A DNA stretch of 9,832 bases, from contig CAMLIT010000141.1 of NCBI GenBank assembly GCA_946480295.1, positions 1 through 9,832 on the forward strand, in the 5' to 3' direction. Shown in pieces: positions 1 through 6,890 of this stretch. The notes below the pieces were generated by a model, which was given only the letters and a program-made list of their open reading frames with translations, did not search any database and was not told the origin of the DNA. Position numbers and translations under genes: made by a program. The stretch comes from an uncultured Gemmatimonadota bacterium. Its GTDB lineage: Bacteria > Gemmatimonadota > Gemmatimonadetes > Gemmatimonadales > Gemmatimonadaceae. Numbering within the stretch: position 1 is the stretch's first letter; each line of letters begins with the position of its first letter.

Positions 1-544
1 CCCGGGCGCGGCGCTGTTCACGATCGTGAACGCGTCGGAGCTGGAGCTGGCGGGGCGCATCGGACTGCAGGACGCCGCGCGCGTGCGCGCGGACCAGCCG
101 GTGACCTTCACCCTCGATGCCTTTCCCGATCAGGTCTTCCGCGGCCGCGTGGCGCGCGTGGATCCCACGGCGGATCCGGGCACGCGGCAGGTCGGCGTGT
201 ACGTCCGGCTGCCGAATCCGGGCAGCCGCATCGTCGGCGGCCAGTACGCGCGCGGGCGGATCGAGACGGGGGTGTCGCGGAGCTCGGTCGTGATCCCCGA
301 GTCCGCGATCGGCGGGCGATCGGGCGACTCGGCCGTCGTGTACGCGGTCGCGGCGAACCGCATCGCCCGGCGCACGGTGCGTCTCGGCGCGCGCGACGAG
401 GCCACCGGGCTCGTGGCGGTGCTGTCGGGGCTGCGGAGCGGCGACCGGGTGGTGCTCAACCCGTCGGCGGACGTGGGCGACGGCACCCTCGTCTCGATCG
501 CCTCCGAGGCGATCCAGACGGGCCAGCCGCACACCACGCGATAG
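1..544 (+). CDS. RND efflux periplasmic adaptor subunit (membrane fusion protein), 3' part only
   Basis: The gene enters from the left edge in the frame that starts at base 2, leaving about 180 C-terminal residues; the true start is outside the window. The visible part begins with the end of the lipoyl/barrel-sandwich domain (PGAALFTIV). It continues into the beta-barrel domain, with the family-typical run FRGRVARVDPTADPGTRQV, and then the membrane-proximal domain (VVIPESAI, then LRSGDRVVLNPSADVGDG). In this family the adaptor bridges an inner-membrane RND pump and an outer-membrane TolC-like channel. The TAG stop is 3 nt before the ATG of an RND pump gene, so the two are almost certainly one operon. 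Substrate cannot be told from this fragment. Because of the truncation, the signal peptide or lipoprotein anchor and the hairpin cannot be checked. Confidence 0.93.
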   Translation, partial: PGAALFTIVNASELELAGRIGLQDAARVRADQPVTFTLDAFPDQVFRGRVARVDPTADPGTRQVGVYVRLPNPGSRIVGGQYARGRIETGVSRSSVVIPESAIGGRSGDSAVVYAVAANRIARRTVRLGARDEATGLVAVLSGLRSGDRVVLNPSADVGDGTLVSIASEAIQTGQPHTTR

Positions 545-547
545 CGC

Positions 548-3500
548 ATGCCAGACGAGTCGTCCGGCCGCATGTCCGGCCTGAGCGGCGTCGCCATCCG
601 GCGGCCCGTGTTCACCACGATGATGATGGCCGGCCTCGTCGTGCTCGGCCTGTTCAGCTATCGCCGGCTGGCGATCGACGAGTTCCCCGACGTGGAGATC
701 CCCGTCGTCGCCGTCCAGACGACGTACGCCGGCGCGAGCTCGGAGACGGTGGAGCGCGAGGTGACGCGTCCGCTGGAGGAGGCGTTCAACCCCGTGGCCG
801 GGGTGAAGCGCATCACCTCCGTGTCGCTGGAGGGGGTGTCGCAGGTGATCGTGGAGTTCGATCTCGGCGTGAAGGTGGACGTCGCGGCGCAGGACATCCG
901 GGCCAAGATCGACGGCATCCGGCGCGACCTGCCTGACGACATCGATCCGCCGGTGATCCAGAAGTTCGATCCCTCGGCGCAGCCGATCCTCTCGCTCGCG
1001 CTCTCGTCGGAGACGCAGCCGATCGACCGGCTCACCGTGCTGGCCGACGAGACGATCCGCCGCCGCCTGGAGAGCGTGCGCGGCGTGGGCGAGGTGCGCA
1101 TCGCCGGCGGGCTGGCGCGGCAGATCCGCGTCAACCTCCTCCCCAACCGCCTCCAGGCGCTCGGCGTCACGGTGCCCGACGTGATCGGCGCGCTGCGGCA
1201 GCAGAACATGGAGGTGCCGGCCGGGCGGGTGGAGAGCGGGCCGCGCGAGCAGCTCGTGCGCGTGACCGGGCGCATCACCGATCCGGCGCAGTTCGCGAAC
1301 ATCATCGTCGTCACGCGGAACGGCCAGCCGGTGCGGCTGCGCGACGTCGCCGTCGTCGAGACGGGCACGGAGGAGGAGCGGTCGATCGCCCTCGTGAACC
1401 ACCGGCGCGCGGTGTCGCTGGACATCCTCAAGGTCTCCGGCGCGAACACCGTCGACGTGGCGGACGCCGTGGTCGCCGAGGTGCAGCGGCTGCGGCGCAC
1501 CCTCCCGGCGGGCACGGACCTCGGCGTGATCCGCGACAACTCCGTGTTCATCCGGCAGTCGGTGACCGACGTGATCCACGAGCTGCTGCTGGGCGCGCTG
1601 CTCACGATCGTCGTCGTGATGCTCTTCCTGAACGACTGGAAGGCGACGGCGATCACGTCGCTCGCGCTGCCGGTGTCGGTGATCTCGTCGTTCGTCCTCA
1701 TGAACGCGCTGGGGTTCACGCTCAACGTGATCACCCTGATGGGATTGTCGCTGTCGATCGGGATCCTGATCGACGACGCCATCGTGGTGATCGAGAACAT
1801 CGTGCGGCACCGGGAGAAGGGGGAGAACCACTTCGCCGCGGCGGGGCGCGGCACGACGGAGATCTTCCTCGCGGTGATGGCGACGACGTTCTCGATCGTC
1901 GCCGTCTTCGTGCCGGTGGCGTTCATGGGCGGGATCATCGGGCGCTTCTTCTACCAGTTCGGACTGACGGTCGCGTGGGCCGTGCTCGCATCGCTGTTCG
2001 TGTCGTTCACCCTGACGCCGATGCTCAGCGCGTGGTGGGGGGTGAACCCGCACGTGCGCGGCCGCCACACCGGCAACCTGCTGACGCGGTCCATCGCGCG
2101 GTTCAACGCCTGGTTCGACGCGCAGGCCGCGCGCTACCGGGGCGTCATCACCTGGGCGCTGCGGCACCGCAAGACGACGCTGGCGGTGGCCGGGGCGAGC
2201 TTCATCGGCGCCTTCATGCTCTTCCCCCTCATCGGCGGGGGCTTCTTCCCCGCGTCCGACAACTCGGAGTTCGCCGTGCTGTTCGAGACGCCGGAGGGGT
2301 CGAGCCTCACCTACACGCGCGGGAAGGCGGAGCGGATCGCCGAGGCGCTGCTCCAGCTGGACGGCGTGAAGTACGTCTACACCACGGTGGGCGCCGGCGC
2401 GACGGGGACGGTGAAGTCCGGCCAGGCGTACGTCGCGCTGCGGAAGGCGCACGAGCGCCCGCGGTCGCAGGCGCAGCTCATGGTCGACGCGCGCCGGGCG
2501 CTCGGGCGCATCTATGGCGTCAACGTGCAGGTGCTCGAGGCGGGGGGGCTCGGCGGCGCGCAGGCGCCGCTGCAGGTGCAGATCCGCGGCCCCGACGTGC
2601 GGGGGCTCCAGCAGATCTCCGACCGCGCGCTGGCCGCGATCCGCACGATCCCCGGCATCACCGACCTGCGCTCCTCGCTCGGCACGCCGAAGCCCGAGCT
2701 GCGCATCGACGTGAACCGCGACGTCGCCAACGAGATCGGCGTGGATGTCGGCAAGATCGCCACGACGATCCGTCCCCTGCTCGCCGGCCAGGTGGCGACG
2801 CGCTGGGAGGACCCGACCGGCGAGGAGCGCGACGTCGTGGTGCAGGTGCCGCCCGAGATGCGGCGCACCGTGCAGGACCTCGCGTCGATCCCCGTCGCGA
2901 CGTCGCAGAGCGTCGAGGGGCGCACGAGCCTCGTGCCGCTGTCGGACATCGCGCGGATCGAGGCCGGCACCGCGCCGGCGCAGATCGACCGGCAGGACCT
3001 CGAGCGCGTCGCGACGATCTCCGGCAGCACGAGGCCCGAGCTGTCGATCTCCAAGGCGTCGGCGGCGATCCAGGGGGAGCTCGACAAGATCCAGCTCCCG
3101 CCCGGCTACTCCACGCGCTTCGGCGGCGAGACGGAAGCGCTCGTCGAGACGGTGGGCTACGTCCTCGAGGCGCTCCTCCTCGCCATCATCCTCATCTTCC
3201 TCATCCTCGCCTCGCAGTTCGAGTCGTTCACGCAGCCGCTGGCGATCATGCTCTCGCTGCCGCTGTCGCTCGTCGGGGTGCTGCTCGCGCTGCTGCTGAC
3301 GCGCGACACGATGAACATGATGTCGATGATCGGCGTGATCATGCTGATGGGGCTCGTGACGAAGAACGCGATCCTCCTCGTGGACAACGCGAACGAGCGG
3401 CGGGCGGCGGGCACCGACCGCTTCACCGCGCTCGTCGAGGCGGGCGCCGTCCGCCTGCGGCCGATCATGATGACGACGTTCGCGATGATCTCCGGGATGC

Positions 3501-3742
3501 TGCCGATCGCGCTGTCGCTCGGCGAGGGGGGTGGCTTCCGCGCGCCGATGGCCCGGGCGGTGATCGGGGGCCTGATCACGTCGACGATGCTGACGCTGCT
3601 CGTCGTGCCGGTGGCCTACACGTACTTCGACGACTTCGGCGGCTGGGTGAAGCGGCGGTTCGTGTCGAGCGCCGAGGAGGTGGAGCTCGAGGAGGAGCGC
3701 CGGGACTCCGGGGCGTGGCCGGTCCCCACGTGGGGCGACTGA
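548..3742 (+). CDS. RND-family multidrug efflux permease (AcrB/MdtB-like)
   Basis: The product is a 1064-residue proton-driven exporter of the inner membrane, full length for the ACR_tran family (usually about 1000-1050). TM1 is near residues 22-39. After the first porter domain come TM2-6 (about 340-500), with the proton-relay aspartates D409-D410 in GILIDDAIVVIENI. TM8-12 follow the second porter domain and carry K939 in VTKNAILLVDN; these match AcrB D407/D408 and K940. The motif GRFFYQFGLT and the late MMTTFAMISGMLPIA segment are also family-typical. The charged tail after TM12 (about 1035-1064) is cytoplasmic. The chosen ATG lies 3 nt after the adaptor stop. No clear Shine-Dalgarno is seen, so translation is probably coupled; ATG at 572 (residue 9) is an alternative start. 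The drug specificity cannot be inferred. A heavy-metal (CusA-type) role is less likely from the TM4 and TM10 motifs, but this was not tested by alignment. Confidence 0.96.
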   Translation: MPDESSGRMSGLSGVAIRRPVFTTMMMAGLVVLGLFSYRRLAIDEFPDVEIPVVAVQTTYAGASSETVEREVTRPLEEAFNPVAGVKRITSVSLEGVSQVIVEFDLGVKVDVAAQDIRAKIDGIRRDLPDDIDPPVIQKFDPSAQPILSLALSSETQPIDRLTVLADETIRRRLESVRGVGEVRIAGGLARQIRVNLLPNRLQALGVTVPDVIGALRQQNMEVPAGRVESGPREQLVRVTGRITDPAQFANIIVVTRNGQPVRLRDVAVVETGTEEERSIALVNHRRAVSLDILKVSGANTVDVADAVVAEVQRLRRTLPAGTDLGVIRDNSVFIRQSVTDVIHELLLGALLTIVVVMLFLNDWKATAITSLALPVSVISSFVLMNALGFTLNVITLMGLSLSIGILIDDAIVVIENIVRHREKGENHFAAAGRGTTEIFLAVMATTFSIVAVFVPVAFMGGIIGRFFYQFGLTVAWAVLASLFVSFTLTPMLSAWWGVNPHVRGRHTGNLLTRSIARFNAWFDAQAARYRGVITWALRHRKTTLAVAGASFIGAFMLFPLIGGGFFPASDNSEFAVLFETPEGSSLTYTRGKAERIAEALLQLDGVKYVYTTVGAGATGTVKSGQAYVALRKAHERPRSQAQLMVDARRALGRIYGVNVQVLEAGGLGGAQAPLQVQIRGPDVRGLQQISDRALAAIRTIPGITDLRSSLGTPKPELRIDVNRDVANEIGVDVGKIATTIRPLLAGQVATRWEDPTGEERDVVVQVPPEMRRTVQDLASIPVATSQSVEGRTSLVPLSDIARIEAGTAPAQIDRQDLERVATISGSTRPELSISKASAAIQGELDKIQLPPGYSTRFGGETEALVETVGYVLEALLLAIILIFLILASQFESFTQPLAIMLSLPLSLVGVLLALLLTRDTMNMMSMIGVIMLMGLVTKNAILLVDNANERRAAGTDRFTALVEAGAVRLRPIMMTTFAMISGMLPIALSLGEGGGFRAPMARAVIGGLITSTMLTLLVVPVAYTYFDDFGGWVKRRFVSSAEEVELEEERRDSGAWPVPTWGD

Positions 3743-3812
3743 CGCGTCGGCCGAAACCGCGTCGCGCGCACGGCCGTCATGTCCCAGGCATCCCGAACGG
3801 AGACTCCGCCGC

Positions 3813-4124
3813 ATGGACCCGGACATTCTCGCCTTCGCGCAGGTCGTGGCCATCATCGTGCCGTCGATCGCCGTGCTCACCGGCATCGGCGTGCTCGCGC
3901 ACTGGATGGTCGAGCGCACGAACCGGATGAGCCATCGGCCGCCCGACAGGCTGGACGAGGCGCGGCTCGACCGGCTGGAGCACGCGATCGACGCGATCGC
4001 GATGGAGGTCGAGCGGCTCGGCGAGGGGCAGCGCTTCGTCACGAAGCTCCTCGTCGCCCACACGCCTGAACCCTCCGCGCCCGACACGCCGGCCAGACGC
4101 GGCCAGGCGATCACCCCGCACTAG
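3813..4124 (+). CDS. Small single-span membrane protein with C-terminal coiled coil, function unknown
   Basis: This 103-residue protein has a hydrophobic segment at about residues 7-29 (AFAQVVAIIVPSIAVLTGIGVLAHWM). A basic stretch follows, then an amphipathic heptad-like helix at about 47-72 (RLDRLEHAIDAIAMEVERLGEGQ) and a Pro/Ala-rich tail. The likely topology is N-terminus out with the coiled coil in the cytoplasm (positive-inside rule). GGAGA at 3799-3803 sits 9 nt before the ATG and supports the start. The gene follows the RND pump by 70 nt on the same strand with no strong terminator between, so it may be co-transcribed. No known family is recognised; the composition is like that of small conserved proteins of GC-rich environmental bacteria that share an LEHAIDAIAMEVERLGEGQ-type helix, recalled and not searched. 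Confidence 0.8.
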   Translation: MDPDILAFAQVVAIIVPSIAVLTGIGVLAHWMVERTNRMSHRPPDRLDEARLDRLEHAIDAIAMEVERLGEGQRFVTKLLVAHTPEPSAPDTPARRGQAITPH

Positions 4125-4167
4125 CGCGCGCCCCCGCGAGCGGGCGCCGGCGCGGCCCGCGACCCGC
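4125..4167. terminator. GC-rich hairpin between convergent genes, possible weak bidirectional terminator
   Basis: In the 43-nt gap between two convergent stop codons, GCGCCC (4128-4133) can pair with GGGCGC (4142-4147). An alternative is CCCG (4133-4136) with CGGG (4141-4144) around a 4-nt loop. There is no T-tract on either side, so intrinsic termination is doubtful and the assignment rests on position more than structure. Confidence 0.25.
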
Positions 4168-5016
4168 TCAGCCGTTCCCGAGCAGCCTGGCGAGCCGGGC
4201 GAAGAATCCGGGCCGGTTCCGCCGGCGCGCCTCCTCGTCGAGCCGGAGTCCCTGCCGGAAGACCATCCGCACGTCGCCGATGCTCAGCGTCGCGCCGTGG
4301 GGCAGCACGCGCTCCCCGGCGACGCGGTAGCCGTCGACGAAGGTACCGTTCGACGAGCGCAGGTCGAGGACGTACCAGACGTTCGCCTTGAGCAGCAGCG
4401 TGGCGTGCGAGGCGGAGACGCTGTCCTCGGCGATCACGATGTCGTTCACGTCGGCGCGGCCGATGGAGCACACCGGGCGCGTGACGGTGAAGTGGGTCCC
4501 GGAGAGCGGGCCGCGCGTGACCTCCAGCGTCGCGAGCGCGGGGGTGGGCGTCTCGCGCTGGCGCGCGCGCGGCGCGGGGGTCCGCCCGGGCGCCGACGCG
4601 GACGGGGTCGGCGGGCGCGGCGCATCGGAGAAGGCCGCGAGCACCTCCGTCGCTCCCCCCGACGTGCTCCCGGCCTGCGACGAGGACTCGACGCGGAACG
4701 CCTCCGTGGCGATGCGCACCACGTCGCCGCGCGCGAGCGTCTGGACGTGCTCGACCCGCGTGTCGTTCACGAAGGTGCCGTTGCGGCTCTCGTCGGTGAT
4801 GGTGTAGCCGGCACCGGCGCGACGGATGACGGCGTGTCGGCGCGAGACGCCGCGGGCGGCGAGCACGAGGTCGCACTGCTCGTCGCGGCCGATGACCATC
4901 CCCTGCGTCGGGATGTCGTGGCTCCGCCCCGTGCGCACGTCCACCAGTCGCCACCCGCTCTCGTGAGCCGGTGCCGCGGGCATCACCTCGGTCACGTCGT
5001 CGCGTCGTTCGGTCAT
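4168..5016 (-). CDS. Double FHA-domain protein (phosphothreonine-binding)
   Basis: This 282-residue soluble protein has no signal peptide or membrane span. FHA domain 1 covers about residues 22-108, with the core motifs G43-R44, S58-R-R-H61 and N79-G80-T81. FHA domain 2 covers about 164-257, with G186-R187, S201-A-S-H204 and N223-G224-T225. Both domains keep every residue normally needed to bind phosphothreonine peptides. A Pro/Ser/Ala/Thr-rich linker (about 110-162) separates them, and a short basic amphipathic tail (RRRNRPGFFARLARLL) ends the protein. FHA proteins read out Ser/Thr kinase signalling, and a kinase gene starts 326 nt away on the opposite strand, so this protein is a likely substrate or effector of that kinase (inference). 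The ATG at 5016 opens straight into the family-like N-terminus, but no Shine-Dalgarno precedes it; the upstream bases are a pyrimidine-rich CTCTCTCTC. Confidence 0.93.
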   Translation of the reverse strand: MTERRDDVTEVMPAAPAHESGWRLVDVRTGRSHDIPTQGMVIGRDEQCDLVLAARGVSRRHAVIRRAGAGYTITDESRNGTFVNDTRVEHVQTLARGDVVRIATEAFRVESSSQAGSTSGGATEVLAAFSDAPRPPTPSASAPGRTPAPRARQRETPTPALATLEVTRGPLSGTHFTVTRPVCSIGRADVNDIVIAEDSVSASHATLLLKANVWYVLDLRSSNGTFVDGYRVAGERVLPHGATLSIGDVRMVFRQGLRLDEEARRRNRPGFFARLARLLGNG

Positions 5017-5342
5017 GAGAGAGAGCGCCGGGAGAGTCGCGTCACCCTTCGGAATCTAAGCGCGCCGGCACGGTCGCGCCCCGAGTCTCTCGCTGGACGA
5101 GCGGCGCCCACGATCCGTTACCCGACGTCGCACCGTTGCGTCCTTCACACGGGCCGCCGCCGACCGCGCGCGCGCCGCGCCCGGCGCCCCGCGACCAGTA
5201 CCTGCATCGATGTCCACACCGACTGCCCCCCTGCCGGAATTCGAGGCCGCCACGCGGCCGCCCGCCTCGCCGACCCCGCTCGTGTCGGCGACCGGGGCGA
5301 GACCATGAGGTCGGCAGCAGGCGCACCGCGGAGGACGTCCTG
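5017..5342. promoter_or_regulatory. Divergent intergenic region between FHA and kinase genes
   Basis: This 326-nt spacer must hold the promoters of both divergent genes, but no convincing sigma70 pair was found on either strand; the minus-strand TAGATT (complement of 5053-5058) is a possible -10 without a -35. The right part holds two overlapping mini-ORFs: 5210-5308 (32 codons, start ATG, Pro/Ala/Thr-rich, GC-rich third positions) and 5305-5346 (13 codons). They join through ATGA to each other and through GTGA to the kinase start. The kinase reading frame is open upstream back to an ATG at 5136. However, that stretch would encode only Arg/Pro-rich low-complexity sequence and has no ribosome binding site, so it is treated as non-coding. 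Confidence 0.5.
5330..5334 (+). promoter_or_regulatory. Shine-Dalgarno GGAGG deciding the GTG start of the kinase
   Basis: GGAGG is followed by an 8-nt spacer and then GTG at 5343. This is near-ideal spacing and is why the start is placed here, not at the ATG 207 nt further upstream in the same frame. Confidence 0.8.
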
Positions 5343-6860
5343 GTGAGTCAGGTCACAGACGGCGCGCCGCCGGACGACCTGGCCCTCCTGCGCGACGCCC
5401 TGGCCGACGACTACGAGATCCTCGCCGAGATCGGGCGCGGCGGGATGGCCGGCGTCTACCGCGCGCGCGAGCGGGCGCTCGACCGCGACGTCGCCATCAA
5501 GGTCCTGCCTCCCGGGCGCCTCGCCGATCCCGACGTCGTCGAGCGCTTCCATCGGGAGGCGCGGACGGCGGCGCGGCTCGAGCATCCGCACATCGTCCCG
5601 ATCTATCACGTCGGCCGCCGCGGGCGGGTGAACTTCCTCGTCATGAAGCTGCTGCGCGGCGAGTCGCTCGGCGCGCGGCTGGCGCGCGAGCACACGCTGC
5701 CGCCCAACGAGATCCGCCGCATCCTGCGCGAGACGGCGAGCGCCCTCGGCCACGCCGCGCGCGCCGGCATCGTGCACCGCGACGTGAAGCCCGACAACAT
5801 CCTGTTCGACGTGGACGGCCGCTGCGTCGTCACCGACTTCGGCATCGCGCGGTCGATGACCAGCACGCGCCTCACGCCGATCGGCATGTCCATCGGCACG
5901 CCGCGCTACATGAGCCCCGAGCAGGCGCGCGGCCAGCCGGTGGACGGCCGGAGCGACATCTACAGCCTCGGCGTGGTCGCCTACGAGTGCCTCGCTGGCC
6001 GCGTCCCGTTCGACGGGGACGACGCCGTCGCGATCGTCCTCGGCCACGTGCAGGCGCGCCCGCCCCGCCCCGCCCTCGTCACGGCGGAGGAGCGCGCGCT
6101 CTACGCCCTGATCGAGCGCATGCTCGCCAAGGCGCCGGGCGACCGCTTCCAGGACGCGGACGAGCTGATCGCCGCCCTCGGCACCGCCGAGGGGGGCACC
6201 TACGAGCCTCGTGCGTCCGCGCCGACCACGCGCGTGTCGGGATATCTCACCCCGACGCGGAAGCTCGACGTCGCGACCCTCACCGCGCGTGCGCTGGCGG
6301 GCCGCTCCCGTCGGCGCCGCATGCAGGACGCGGCACGGCGCGCCGGCCGCGAGCTCGTCTCGTTCGTCTCGATCCGGACGCGGCGCGTGTCGCGCTTCCT
6401 CCGCGCCCGCGATCCGCGCCTCTGGCTCCCCCTCGCCGCGGCGATCATCGTCCCCCTGCTCCTCTACCGCGGCGTGCAGTTCGTGGAGATGCACCGGTCG
6501 CGCTGCCCGGCGTCGGCCACCCGGTCGCACGCGCTGAGCGTCCTCGTCGACCCCATCGACCCGCAGCGCGCCGGCTCGAACCTCGACGTGTACTACGACG
6601 TCTGCGGCCTGTCCGAGGAGACGGAGTTCACGACGCGCATCAGCGTGGTGACCAATGCGTCGTTCCTCACGCGGCTCTTCGGACGGGTGGATCCGGTCAC
6701 GGCGAGCTTCCAGGAGACGGCGAGCGGGCCGGCGATGCGGCGGCACCGGACGATCGCCTTCGACCGGCCGGCGGGCTGGTACACCCTCGACGTGATCGTC
6801 ACCGACCGCAGCGGCCGTCGGCGCGAGCGCGACGTGCCCTTCCAGGTCGTCGACGACTGA
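5343..6860 (+). CDS. Transmembrane Ser/Thr protein kinase (Hanks/PASTA-less Pkn type) with C-terminal extracytoplasmic domain
   Basis: The product has 505 residues from a GTG start. The kinase domain (about 24-280) is complete: glycine loop IGRGGMAGVY (30-39), ATP-anchoring K53 in VAIK, catalytic HRDVKPDN with D147 and N152, DFG with D165, an activation loop rich in Ser/Thr, SPEQ with E193, and DIYSLGVVAYE. It is an RD kinase and should be active. A basic juxtamembrane stretch rich in Thr and Arg (about 283-358) leads to one membrane helix (about 360-380, LWLPLAAAIIVPLLL). Beyond it lie about 125 residues that should be outside the cytoplasm. They are beta-strand-like, with two cysteines (C388, C421), and end in GWYTLDVIVTDRSGRRR-type sequence reminiscent of Ig-like or GWxTD-associated beta domains. 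This suggests ligand or envelope-stress sensing (inference). It is not a PASTA kinase. The divergent FHA gene is the natural partner. Confidence 0.94.
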   Translation: MSQVTDGAPPDDLALLRDALADDYEILAEIGRGGMAGVYRARERALDRDVAIKVLPPGRLADPDVVERFHREARTAARLEHPHIVPIYHVGRRGRVNFLVMKLLRGESLGARLAREHTLPPNEIRRILRETASALGHAARAGIVHRDVKPDNILFDVDGRCVVTDFGIARSMTSTRLTPIGMSIGTPRYMSPEQARGQPVDGRSDIYSLGVVAYECLAGRVPFDGDDAVAIVLGHVQARPPRPALVTAEERALYALIERMLAKAPGDRFQDADELIAALGTAEGGTYEPRASAPTTRVSGYLTPTRKLDVATLTARALAGRSRRRRMQDAARRAGRELVSFVSIRTRRVSRFLRARDPRLWLPLAAAIIVPLLLYRGVQFVEMHRSRCPASATRSHALSVLVDPIDPQRAGSNLDVYYDVCGLSEETEFTTRISVVTNASFLTRLFGRVDPVTASFQETASGPAMRRHRTIAFDRPAGWYTLDVIVTDRSGRRRERDVPFQVVDD

Positions 6861-6890
6861 CCAGGGCGCCGCGGCCGTCGCCGGTCCGCG
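6861..6890. terminator. Possible hairpin between convergent kinase and LuxR-type genes
   Basis: In this 30-nt gap CGCGG (6870-6874) can pair with CCGCG (6886-6890), extended inward by CC/GG across a one-base bulge, with a 6-nt loop. There is no T-tract. It is called on position between two convergent stop codons and may be chance in GC-rich DNA. Confidence 0.22.

Noticed and set aside
658..1938. 426-codon open frame on the - strand antisense to the RND pump
   Set aside because: It is Ser/Arg/Thr-rich with no recognisable domain and lies wholly within the pump gene; it is a codon-bias artefact.
3798..3808. CGGAGACTCCG palindrome over the Shine-Dalgarno of the small membrane protein gene
   Set aside because: The stem would be only about 4 bp with a 3-nt loop; it is too weak and too likely by chance to claim regulation.
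1975..3930. Long open frame of 651 codons on the + strand overlapping the RND pump
   Set aside because: Its product is Arg/Ala/Gly/Pro-rich low complexity with no domain, while the overlapping frame gives a complete RND pump. Stop codons are rare in alternate frames of such GC-rich genes.
4121..4954. 277-codon frame on the - strand overlapping the FHA gene
   Set aside because: It is very rich in Arg, Pro and Ala with no FHA motif; the other frame carries two perfect FHA domains.
5136..5342. N-terminal extension of the kinase to ATG 5136
   Set aside because: It would add 69 residues of Arg/Pro-rich low complexity with no ribosome binding site, whereas GGAGG stands 8 nt before GTG 5343.
5145..6746. 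533-codon open frame antisense to the kinase
   Set aside because: The composition (Arg, Ala, His, Asp, Val) is a mirror of the kinase codons and no motif is present.
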